Below are positions 7,927-15,281 of a DNA stretch of 64,000 bases, one piece after another. This stretch comes from Bacteroidales bacterium SW299. Lineage in GTDB: Bacteria; Bacteroidota; Bacteroidia; Bacteroidales; Bacteroidaceae. Position numbers and translations under genes: made by a program. The notes below the pieces were generated by a model that was not told where the DNA came from, ran no database searches, and worked only from the letters and a program-made list of their open reading frames with translations. Location: assembly GCA_019550975.1 (NCBI GenBank), contig SDWH01000006.1:62001-126000 (forward strand), read 5' to 3'. How positions within the stretch are numbered: position 1 is the stretch's first letter; every line of letters starts with the position of its first letter.

Positions 7927-9129
7927 ATGCCACATATATCCATTCGAGGAACTGAAATGCCGGAGTCGCCGATACGCAAGCTGGCTCCGCTGGCTGAAGC
8001 TGCAAAAGGAAGAGGAATCAAAGTGTACCATCTGAATATCGGTCAGCCTGACCTTCCCAGTCCCCGAGCGGCCCTCGATGCGATTCGAAATATCAAGCGC
8101 ACGGTGCTGGAGTACAGTCCCAGCCAGGGATACCGCAGCTACCGCGAAAAGCTTGTCGGTTATTATGAGAAATATGACATTCATCTGGATCCGGACGACA
8201 TCATCATTACGACGGGCGGTTCGGAAGCTGTGCTTTTCGCTTTCCTCAGCTGCCTGAATCCGGGAGATGAAATAATTGTTCCGGAGCCTGCATATGCCAA
8301 CTATATGGCGTTTGCCATTTCCGCAGGCGCTGTTATACGCACGGTGACGACTACCATCGATGAAGGCTTTTCCTTGCCCAAGGTGGAAAAATTTGAGGAA
8401 CTGATCAACGAACGCACCAAGGGAATCTTGATTTGCAATCCGAACAACCCGACCGGCTATCTGTATACGCGCCGGGAAATGAACCAAATCCGCGACCTGG
8501 TGAAGAAATACGACCTGTTCCTGTTCTCCGACGAAGTGTACCGTGAATTCATTTATACCGGTTCTCCTTATATCTCTGCCTGCCACCTGGAAGGAATCGA
8601 ACAGAACGTGGTGCTGATTGATTCTGTTTCAAAACGTTATTCGGAATGCGGCATCCGCATCGGAGCACTGATAACGAAGAACGAAGAGGTGCGCAAGGCC
8701 GTGATGAAGTTTTGCCAGGCACGGCTGAGTCCTCCTCTGATTGGCCAGATTGCAGCGGAAGCTTCTTTGGATGAGCCGGAAGAATACAGCCGTGAAACCT
8801 ACGACGAATATGTGGAACGGCGCAAGTGTCTGATTGACGGATTGAACCGTATCCCGGGTGTTTATTCTCCCATCCCGATGGGCGCTTTTTATACAGTTGC
8901 CAAGCTGCCGGTGGATGATTGCGAAAAATTCTGCGCATGGTGTCTGTCGGAGTTTGACTATGAAGGCGAAACCGTGATGCTGGCTCCTGCCAGCGGCTTT
9001 TACACGACGCCCGGAGGAGGAAAGAACGAGGTGCGCGTGGCATACGTGCTGAAAAAAGAAGATTTGGTGCGCGCACTGTTTATTCTGCGCAAGGCGCTTG
9101 AGGCATATCCCGGCCGAGTAGACGACTGA
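7927..9129 (+). CDS. Class I/II pyridoxal-phosphate aminotransferase
   Basis: The 400-residue enzyme shows the fold-type I aminotransferase landmarks: HLNIGQPDLPSP, SPSQGYRSYREKL, TTGGSEAVLFA, CNPNNPTGYLYT (the Asn that contacts the cofactor), FSDEVYREFIY, and the Schiff-base lysine in DSVSKRYSECGIRIG (Lys236). The C-terminal TPGGGKNEVRVAYV contains the Arg that holds the substrate carboxylate. It resembles aspartate/aromatic aminotransferases of subgroup I-gamma; the exact amino acid is not decided by sequence. The ATG at 7927 follows a good promoter. The permease gene starts two bases after the stop codon, so the two are likely co-transcribed. Confidence 0.9.
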   Translation: MPHISIRGTEMPESPIRKLAPLAEAAKGRGIKVYHLNIGQPDLPSPRAALDAIRNIKRTVLEYSPSQGYRSYREKLVGYYEKYDIHLDPDDIIITTGGSEAVLFAFLSCLNPGDEIIVPEPAYANYMAFAISAGAVIRTVTTTIDEGFSLPKVEKFEELINERTKGILICNPNNPTGYLYTRREMNQIRDLVKKYDLFLFSDEVYREFIYTGSPYISACHLEGIEQNVVLIDSVSKRYSECGIRIGALITKNEEVRKAVMKFCQARLSPPLIGQIAAEASLDEPEEYSRETYDEYVERRKCLIDGLNRIPGVYSPIPMGAFYTVAKLPVDDCEKFCAWCLSEFDYEGETVMLAPASGFYTTPGGGKNEVRVAYVLKKEDLVRALFILRKALEAYPGRVDD

Positions 9130-9131
9130 CC

Positions 9132-10376
9132 ATGAACTGGAAATTCTTTATAGCCCGGCGGATTTACCGCAGCAAAGAAGGAAAGGAAGAGGTGTCAAAG
9201 CCGGCTGTCCGCATTGCGATGGCCGGCATTGCGATCGGGCTGGCTGTGATGATCGTTTCGGTGGCGGTTGTCATCGGCTTCAAGCATCAGGTGCGCGACA
9301 AAGTGATAGGCATGGGGGCGGATATCGTGGTTTCCGGCATCGACGGAGCAGATCTGTACCAGGTGAATCCGATTGTGGCGGAAGACAGCCTGCTTGATGT
9401 ATTCCGGGGGATTTCCGGAATCACGCATGTGCAGCGGTTTTCCACGAAACCGGGAATGATCATGACCTCCGACAATTTTCAGGGAATGATTGTGAAAGGG
9501 GTGGCCCAAGAATACGACTGGACTTATTTGAAGGCTCATCTGCAGGAAGGAGCCATTCCCGCGTTCTCGGATTCGGCAGCAAGCAATTCAGTGCTTGTTT
9601 CCCGTTCCGTCGCCGACAAGCTCTCGCTGAAGTTGGGCGACCGTATGTTCACGTACTTTGTGGAAGATAATATCCGCGCACGGAGGCTGACTGTTTCCGG
9701 TATCTTTCAGACAAATTTTTCCGCTTTCGACGATTTTTTTCTTATCACGGATCTGTACACGGTTAACCGGCTCAACAACTGGCTTCCGGACCAGGCAGGC
9801 GGCATTGAACTTGGTGTCGGCGAATACGGGAAGACCGGTGCCGTGAACGATGAAGTGCGTTTAGCCTTGGGGGACAAAACCGACCGTTACGGAGAACCTT
9901 ATTGTTCGCGCACGGCTGAAGAGCTTTATCCGCAGATCTTTGCATGGCTGGATTTGCTCGACACGAACGTGTGGGTCATTCTGATTCTAATGACAGGAGT
10001 GGCCGGATTCACCATGATTTCCGGACTGCTGATCATTATTCTTGAACGCACCAATATGATCGGCGTGCTCAAGGCCCTTGGAGCTGACAATGCATCGGTG
10101 AGAAGAATCTTTCTGACTTTTTCGGTCTTTCTCATCGGCAGGGGAATGCTTTGGGGAAATGCCGTCGGACTGGGATTGTGCTGCATACAGTATTTCCTTG
10201 AACCGGTGAAACTTGATCCCGCCACCTATTATGTCAGCGCGGTTCCCGTTGAACTTCACTTGGGCTGGGTGGTTCTGCTGAATATATGCACGCTGCTTGT
10301 TTCTGTGCTGATGCTGGTGGGACCGTCGTACCTGATCAGCCGAATTCATCCGGCTAAATCCATCCGTTTTGAATAA
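9132..10376 (+). CDS. ABC transporter permease, LolC/LolE-like (FtsX domain)
   Basis: The 414-residue inner-membrane protein has one N-terminal membrane segment (about 27-48), a large periplasmic domain with an SRSVADKLSLKLGD segment typical of MacB-type domains, and three C-terminal segments (about 281-305, 324-349, 376-402) forming an FtsX-like domain. The N-terminus (FFIARRIYRSKEGKEEVSKPAVRIAMAGIAIG) matches the LolC/LolE type, which moves lipoproteins out of the inner membrane towards LolA. No ATPase gene is adjacent, so its partner must be elsewhere. It follows the aminotransferase gene by two bases. Confidence 0.85.
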   Translation: MNWKFFIARRIYRSKEGKEEVSKPAVRIAMAGIAIGLAVMIVSVAVVIGFKHQVRDKVIGMGADIVVSGIDGADLYQVNPIVAEDSLLDVFRGISGITHVQRFSTKPGMIMTSDNFQGMIVKGVAQEYDWTYLKAHLQEGAIPAFSDSAASNSVLVSRSVADKLSLKLGDRMFTYFVEDNIRARRLTVSGIFQTNFSAFDDFFLITDLYTVNRLNNWLPDQAGGIELGVGEYGKTGAVNDEVRLALGDKTDRYGEPYCSRTAEELYPQIFAWLDLLDTNVWVILILMTGVAGFTMISGLLIIILERTNMIGVLKALGADNASVRRIFLTFSVFLIGRGMLWGNAVGLGLCCIQYFLEPVKLDPATYYVSAVPVELHLGWVVLLNICTLLVSVLMLVGPSYLISRIHPAKSIRFE

Positions 10377-10414
10377 ATCCATCCTCAAATAGGCCGCAGA
10401 ATGAATCTTTTTAC

Positions 10415-10422
10415 TAATTTTG
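10415..10422 (+). promoter_or_regulatory. -7 box for proS
   Basis: TAATTTTG fits TAnnTTTG and lies 42 bases before the proS ATG. The upstream TTG element is not clear. Confidence 0.5.
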
Positions 10423-10464
10423 CGGTTTGTAAAGATAAAAAGTAAATGTAACAACATAAAAGTT

Positions 10465-11955
10465 ATGGCAAAAGAATTAAAAGACCTGACCAAAAGAAGT
10501 GAAAACTATTCACAGTGGTATAATGACCTGGTCGTGAAGGCGGATCTGGCCGAACAGTCAGCGGTGCGCGGATGCATGGTCATCAAGCCTTACGGATATG
10601 CAATCTGGGAGAAAATGCAGCAGCAGCTGGACAAGATGTTCAAGGAAACGGGACATGTGAACGCTTATTTCCCTTTGCTGATTCCAAAATCATATTTGAG
10701 CCGTGAGGCAGAGCATGTAGAAGGATTCGCGAAAGAATGTGCGGTAGTCACTCACTACCGTCTGAAGAATGCGGAAGACGGCTCGGGAGTCATTGTGGAT
10801 CCGGCTGCCAAACTGGAAGAAGAACTGATTATCCGTCCGACTTCCGAAACCATCATCTGGAGCACTTACAAGAACTGGATCAACTCTTACCGCGACCTGC
10901 CTATCCTGTGCAATCAGTGGGCTAACGTTGTGCGCTGGGAAATGCGTACCCGTCTGTTCCTCCGCACGGCGGAATTCTTGTGGCAGGAAGGGCATACGGC
11001 TCATGCCACCCGCGAGGAAGCAGAGGCTGAAGCACAGAAAATGCTGCACGTTTATGGCGATTTTGCAGAGAAATATATGGCCGTGCCGGTTATCAAGGGT
11101 GTGAAATCGGCGAACGAGCGTTTTGCGGGAGCTTTGGATACCTATACAATCGAAGGCCTGATGCAGGACGGAAAGGCATTGCAGTGCGGGACTTCCCACT
11201 TCCTCGGACAGAATTTTGCAAAAGCGTTCAACGTGCAGTTTGTTGACAAAAACAATAAGCTTGATTATGTATGGGCTACGTCATGGGGAGTTTCTACCCG
11301 TCTGATGGGAGCGCTCATCATGACACATTCGGACGACAACGGACTGGTTCTGCCTCCGCATCTGGCTCCTATCCAGGTTGTCGTTGTTCCGGTTTATAAA
11401 AACGACGAACAGTTGAAGCAGATCGATGCCAAGGTAGAAGGAATTGTAAGCAAACTCCGTGCAATGGGTCTTTCTGTGAAGTACGACAATGCCGACAACA
11501 AGCGTCCGGGATTCAAGTTTGCCGACTACGAGCTGAAGGGAGTTCCCGTGCGTCTGGTTGTGGGAGGACGTGACCTGGAAAACAATACCATCGAGGTTAT
11601 GCGCCGTGATACGCTGGAAAAGGAAACCCGTTCGTGCGAAGGCATCGAAGAATATGTAAAGAACTTGCTGGAGGAAATCCAGGAAAACATTTACCAGAAA
11701 GCGCTGAAGTTCCGCAACGAACATATTGTCAAGGTAGACACTTACGAAGAATTCAAGGAACAGATCGAAAAGGGCGGCTTCATTCTGGCTCACTGGGACG
11801 GTACACCGGAAACGGAGGACCGTATCAAGGAAGAAACAAAAGCTACCATCCGCTGTCTGCCTTTCGATGCTGACGAAGAGAGCCTGACTCCGGGCGTGGA
11901 CATGCTTACAGGAAAGCCTTCCGCACGCCGTGTGCTCTTTGCGCGCGCTTATTGA
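10465..11955 (+). CDS. proS: Prolyl-tRNA synthetase (archaeal-type)
   Basis: The 496-residue class II synthetase has motif 1 around [16 protein letters not shown], motif 2 ([17 protein letters not shown]) and motif 3 near [18 protein letters not shown]. The anticodon-binding domain follows ([11 protein letters not shown], then [16 protein letters not shown]) and the chain ends with the extra C-terminal zinc-type domain, finishing in ...RVLFARAY. It lacks the ~180-residue editing insertion of bacterial-type ProRS, placing it in the eukaryote/archaea-like class usual in Bacteroidota. It attaches proline to tRNA-Pro in the cytoplasm. The ATG at 10465 gives the [23 protein letters not shown] start typical of this class. 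Confidence 0.97.
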   Translation: MAKELKDLTKRSENYSQWYNDLVVKADLAEQSAVRGCMVIKPYGYAIWEKMQQQLDKMFKETGHVNAYFPLLIPKSYLSREAEHVEGFAKECAVVTHYRLKNAEDGSGVIVDPAAKLEEELIIRPTSETIIWSTYKNWINSYRDLPILCNQWANVVRWEMRTRLFLRTAEFLWQEGHTAHATREEAEAEAQKMLHVYGDFAEKYMAVPVIKGVKSANERFAGALDTYTIEGLMQDGKALQCGTSHFLGQNFAKAFNVQFVDKNNKLDYVWATSWGVSTRLMGALIMTHSDDNGLVLPPHLAPIQVVVVPVYKNDEQLKQIDAKVEGIVSKLRAMGLSVKYDNADNKRPGFKFADYELKGVPVRLVVGGRDLENNTIEVMRRDTLEKETRSCEGIEEYVKNLLEEIQENIYQKALKFRNEHIVKVDTYEEFKEQIEKGGFILAHWDGTPETEDRIKEETKATIRCLPFDADEESLTPGVDMLTGKPSARRVLFARAY

Positions 11956-12002
11956 TGAAATCTTCTATGACGCGGGTGCGCCGTAGCTGAAAAAAGGATA
12001 TG

Positions 12003-12057
12003 GAGCCACAGGGTATGATGCATTTGAAATCCGATGTCTACCTCTGTGGCTCTTTTG
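12003..12057 (+). terminator. Terminator after proS
   Basis: A 9-bp stem (12003-12011 with 12044-12052) is followed by a short T-rich stretch (TTTTGTTT). Confidence 0.6.
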
Positions 12058-12098
12058 TTTAAGACTCTGTATCAGTGTATTTCTTTAACGGCTGGATT

Positions 12099-12722
12099 AT
12101 GAACAAGGAACAGTTCGGAATTTGCCTGCGGGCCCATGCGGATACACTCGGCCGCATCTGCGACAGGGCCTGTATGCTGCACGAAGCGGTAAACCAAAAG
12201 TACGACAGGAAGTTCCCTTACGGGTTTCACTTGTCGATGGTTGCAGACTTTGCCATGGAATACGGCCACGAGGTCGTGTCTTCAGAGGAAGATATCATTC
12301 CGGTGGTGTTCGGCGCTTATTTCCACGACAGTATTGAGGATGCCCGCCTGACCTACAATGATGTCAGGAAAGAGGCAGAGGCATTTATGGACACACGGCA
12401 GGCGCTGGCGGCTGCCGAAATCGTTTATGCGCTTACCAACGACAAAGGCAGAACCCGTGATGAACGTGCGGGAGCGCATTATTATGCCGGCATACGCGAA
12501 ACGCCTTATGCTCCTTTTGTCAAGCTGTGCGACAGGCTGGCCAACATGACATACAGCTTCAGGGGAACGGACATCGCCAACCGCCACATGAAAGAGGTCT
12601 ATCGCAGGGAATGGCCGCATTTCATCGCATCGGTAAACCCGCATGCCGGAGATATCCGCTTCAGCATTCCTGCGGATATGGTCAGAGAAGCGGAATGCCT
12701 GCTTGCGGAGAGGGAGAGATAG
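12099..12722 (+). CDS. HD-domain phosphohydrolase, small alarmone-hydrolase-like
   Basis: The 207-residue cytoplasmic protein has the HD pattern of the RelA/SpoT and MESH1 hydrolase domain: His44 in GFHLSM, HDSIED (His76, Asp77, Glu80, Asp81) and KLCDRLANM (Asp145). In SpoT the HDxxED and KLxDRLxNM motifs bind Mn2+ and the pyrophosphate of ppGpp. It has no synthetase, TGS or ACT domains, so it would be a stand-alone hydrolase if it acts on alarmones; a nucleotide or other phosphate substrate remains possible. The ATG at 12099 was chosen because it begins the conserved-looking sequence. It converges on the glycine-zipper lipoprotein gene with a 16-base gap. Confidence 0.75.
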   Translation: MNKEQFGICLRAHADTLGRICDRACMLHEAVNQKYDRKFPYGFHLSMVADFAMEYGHEVVSSEEDIIPVVFGAYFHDSIEDARLTYNDVRKEAEAFMDTRQALAAAEIVYALTNDKGRTRDERAGAHYYAGIRETPYAPFVKLCDRLANMTYSFRGTDIANRHMKEVYRREWPHFIASVNPHAGDIRFSIPADMVREAECLLAERER

Positions 12723-12738
12723 CGGTGCTCCTTGCCCT

Positions 12739-13428
12739 TTACCGCTGTGTGGGCAGAGAAAACTCTTGCGAAGCGTATTCCTGCCCGTAAGAGTCGGTGA
12801 CGGCAAGCCGGAGGATAATGTTCCCGACTTTCAGCCTTTTTCCGGCACTGATGGTTGCCGTATACTTGATTCCGTTGTGCGGCAGGATTTCTTCAACCAT
12901 AATGGAAGGCGAGATGTGGATATTTTTCATCCCCGTCGTTTCGGTGACGCTGGGTATCACGTTGTATGCCGGCTCGCTGCCTTCGTTCATGATTTCAAAT
13001 ATCACCTTGCTGTTTTCCTTTGCCTCAATGATATGATTCCGGTTTTCGTCGATGAAACGGATGTTGCGTATTTGCAGGGTGTAGAAACTCTGCTGGCGGA
13101 CTGGAGCCGCCGGCGAATAGGCCGGTTCCTGGCTTTGCTCGTGCTGATAAACTCCGTCTTCCGACTTGTCACGCTGCCTGGGTGCTGTCAGTGCCCCTCC
13201 GATGGCGGCTCCTGCCAGTGTGCCTGCGATGCTTCCGATGGCTGAGCCGCGGTAGCTGCCTCTCCAGCCATGCCTGCTGTCACCGATAAGCCCTCCCAGG
13301 GCACTGCCTACATTGCCTCCCAACGAAGCCCCTCCCAGGATGGCTCCGGTGTTTGTTGTTCCGCAACTGCTCGCTGTCAGAAGCAGGGCCAGCAGGATTG
13401 TCTGATAGGTTTTCACTCTTTTTTTCAT
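12739..13428 (-). CDS. Glycine-zipper outer-membrane-type lipoprotein
   Basis: The 229-residue product starts with a lipoprotein signal ending LTASSC (Cys22). It is followed by a run of glycine zippers (GAILGGASLGGNVGSALGG and, later, GSIAGTLAGAAIGGAL), as in YMGG/OmpA-associated lipoproteins that insert glycine-packed helices in membranes. A basic linker and a C-terminal beta-rich domain (about residues 110-229) follow, with the strands FYTLQIRNIRFIDENRNHII and KVIFEIMNEGSEPAYNV, an immunoglobulin-like pattern. The function is unknown. No promoter is obvious. Confidence 0.75.
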   Translation of the reverse strand: MKKRVKTYQTILLALLLTASSCGTTNTGAILGGASLGGNVGSALGGLIGDSRHGWRGSYRGSAIGSIAGTLAGAAIGGALTAPRQRDKSEDGVYQHEQSQEPAYSPAAPVRQQSFYTLQIRNIRFIDENRNHIIEAKENSKVIFEIMNEGSEPAYNVIPSVTETTGMKNIHISPSIMVEEILPHNGIKYTATISAGKRLKVGNIILRLAVTDSYGQEYASQEFSLPTQR

Positions 13429-13686
13429 GACATGAATCTGTTTTTGAAACAGGCGGAATCTGTACGGACAGAGCTTCTCCGCTGTTTATGCAGATACAAA
13501 TATAGCGGAATTCGTTTAAATACGGATGAATCCGGACGGAATAATGAACAAAGCGAAGAAACAACGTTCAGCAAAGTCAATTTCGGAAACATAAGCATGA
13601 TACATGCTGCATGTTTTGCTTCGTTCCCATGACATTGCTTTTTGATAGCCAAATTTTGTTTTGACACCCTCTTTATCCTTGTATTT

Positions 13687-13785
13687 TCATTCCTGCCACA
13701 AAGCGACTTTCCCTTCCGGACCTAAATCCAATGTGGCGGTAGCTATTCCCAAAGTACGGAATACTTTTCCATGTGAGAGAATTTT
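13687..13785 (-). pseudogene. Fragment of a decayed gene (C-terminal relic)
   Basis: A 32-codon stretch between stop codons reads KILSHGKVFRTLGIATATLD and ends LGPEGKVALWQE, then TGA. The composition and alternating hydrophobic pattern look like the last strands of a real protein, but there is no start codon and the frame closes at a TAA just upstream. The family was not recognised. Confidence 0.35.
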
Positions 13786-13866
13786 TTACTGCTGAATATC
13801 AGCAATATAAGAAATGAAGGACAAAAATACGGCTATGGAGAAATAGGTATAAAAGCTGTTTTTTGA

Positions 13867-13992
13867 GGAAGTAAGCGGAGGAGAAGTAGCAGAACGGGGC
13901 AAAACAGCAAAGGACTTGTCGAGGAATTATTGAGTATTCTTGAAAATCCATATATTAAGTCTATAGCCAATAGAGGCACAAACAGACAATAA
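13867..13992 (+). pseudogene. Fragment of a decayed gene
   Basis: The open stretch has no start codon. Its second half reads LVEELLSILENPYIKSIANR, a convincing amphipathic helix, then GTNRQ and a TAA at 13990-13992. The upstream part is low-quality and stops soon. This looks like the remains of a gene whose 5' part is lost; the family was not recognised. Confidence 0.3.
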
Positions 13993-14029
13993 AATAAGCA
14001 TCAAACCACTGATTCTTATTTAAATAAGA

Positions 14030-14058
14030 TTGTGTATAACGGAAATTCGCTATCTTTG
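14030..14058 (+). promoter_or_regulatory. Promoter for the DUF4377 lipoprotein gene
   Basis: TTG (14030-14032) and TATCTTTG (14051-14058) are spaced by 18 bases. The start codon is at 14238, so the leader would be about 170 bases; I see no known RNA element in it. Confidence 0.55.
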
Positions 14059-14237
14059 TATTTAGTGAGAGGAACTCTTTCCAAGACATATGATAAATCA
14101 AAGAAGCGTTATGCGCATCGAGTATTTGGAAACATAGGAAATTTTCAAATTGCACGCTCAGATGGCATAGTTGGCTCACGTTTTCATTATATAGTAAACA
14201 TTTTGATAGAGTCAATCAAGAATATAGTAGTTAGAAT

Positions 14238-15047
14238 ATGAACAGGTTAATCATTTCATTTCTGTTAGTTACTGTGTTGGGGATATCAGCTTGCAGTGAT
14301 GATGAGCCCCAAGATGCGGTTAAGGAAATCAGAATGTCCGTTTCTTCGGAAACTGGTTTCAGCTCTGTTTTCGGCAGCGAACAGCCCATTGAGTGTATGC
14401 TCGTCATGTCGGAAGATAATCCCGGAGTATGGGAGCCTCTTGGATTCAACAGCATCGAGGGCTTTACCTATGAAAGAGGACACGAATATTATCTTTCAGT
14501 AAAACGGACAATCCTTGCAAATCCACCTGCGGATGCTTCCGACCGTACATATTCACTTATCCGTATTCTTGAGGATAGAGTTGTCACGGAACCGGAAGTT
14601 CCGGTTGATGAGAAGATAACGTCAGAAGAAGATATCGAATACCATGATTTGTGTCCTTTTGAGAAATATGCCGTCAGCAAGGGATATATTGTCGACGGAA
14701 ATGGTAAAATACTCTATGATGACGGTTCTGGCTCATCGCTGCCATCCTATGATGCAGCGCGTATATGGCTGGAAGATGTCCTTGACAAAGGAGATCCGAA
14801 TTGGGTGAAATTTGAGTCCGTGCCTTACATGGCTATTTATTCGTTTGTCCTGTCCCCGTTTACTGATGAGATTCGTTTGGTACGCAACGGATCATCCGGT
14901 CCGATGTTCAAGGATGTTATACCCGAAGATGAGTTTGCCCGTATTCAATCCATGCAGTCCGGTGAAAAGGTCCATTATGCACTGATCCTTGCGAATGTCC
15001 ATAAAAAGGGGCTTCAGAAGTTAGAGTTTACTGTGAAAAAACAATAA
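14238..15047 (+). CDS. DUF4377-type lipoprotein
   Basis: The 269-residue product has a lipoprotein signal ending LGISAC (Cys19). Residues 45-110 follow the DUF4377 pattern: ECMLVMSEDNPGVWEPLGFNSIEGFTYERGHEYYLSV, then ANPPADASDRTYSLIRIL. This domain is found in Bacteroidota lipoproteins and near META/HslJ-like domains; its role is unknown. The C-terminal ~120 residues (YHDLCPFEKYAVSKGYIVDG onwards) form a separate domain I do not recognise. Its codon use is close to the core genes, unlike the eroded DNA just upstream. Confidence 0.7.
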   Translation: MNRLIISFLLVTVLGISACSDDEPQDAVKEIRMSVSSETGFSSVFGSEQPIECMLVMSEDNPGVWEPLGFNSIEGFTYERGHEYYLSVKRTILANPPADASDRTYSLIRILEDRVVTEPEVPVDEKITSEEDIEYHDLCPFEKYAVSKGYIVDGNGKILYDDGSGSSLPSYDAARIWLEDVLDKGDPNWVKFESVPYMAIYSFVLSPFTDEIRLVRNGSSGPMFKDVIPEDEFARIQSMQSGEKVHYALILANVHKKGLQKLEFTVKKQ

Positions 15048-15069
15048 CACATAGTCATTTAAGCCGAAC

Positions 15070-15171
15070 ATGCTTCCTGCCGATACCATCTTCCAAGAGG
15101 CTATAGCCGAAGCCTCCAAAGCCAACTCTCTGACCGTCAGCGGGAATACTCAAATCTGCTTATTTTTGTAA
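15070..15171 (+). CDS. Possible 33-residue small ORF or gene relic
   Basis: An ATG opens a 33-codon frame, MLPADTIFQEAIAEASKANS followed by LTVSGNTQICLFL. Codon choice looks coding, but the ribosome-binding region is weak and the C-terminal end is abrupt. It could be a small protein or a broken gene end. No family is recognised. Confidence 0.2.
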   Translation: MLPADTIFQEAIAEASKANSLTVSGNTQICLFL

Positions 15172-15210
15172 GATAATCCGGCGGACAACGGGCTTCTTGA
15201 AAAGAAACGT

Positions 15211-15218
15211 TATCTTTG
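15211..15218 (+). promoter_or_regulatory. -7 box for the S9 peptidase gene
   Basis: TATCTTTG lies 64 bases before the start codon. The upstream TTG is only 11 bases away, so the -33 element is not convincing. Confidence 0.45.
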
Positions 15219-15281
15219 TAGGGATTATTGGGATTATTCATTTCCTTATTTTATACAGCCATTAAAAACAGATAGATCGAC

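Larger units (their letters stand above)
13429..14029. other. AT-rich intergenic stretch with relic reading frames
   Basis: No intact gene is visible here. Two short open stretches read like pieces of genes (13687-13785 on the minus strand and one ending at 13992 on the plus strand); both are described separately. Base composition is clearly AT-richer than the surrounding genes, as expected of eroded or foreign DNA. Confidence 0.5.

Noticed and set aside
14032-14241. Plus-strand 69-codon frame ahead of the DUF4377 gene
   Set aside because: Its start overlaps the promoter of that gene and I see no family or ribosome-binding signal; probably leader sequence or decayed DNA.
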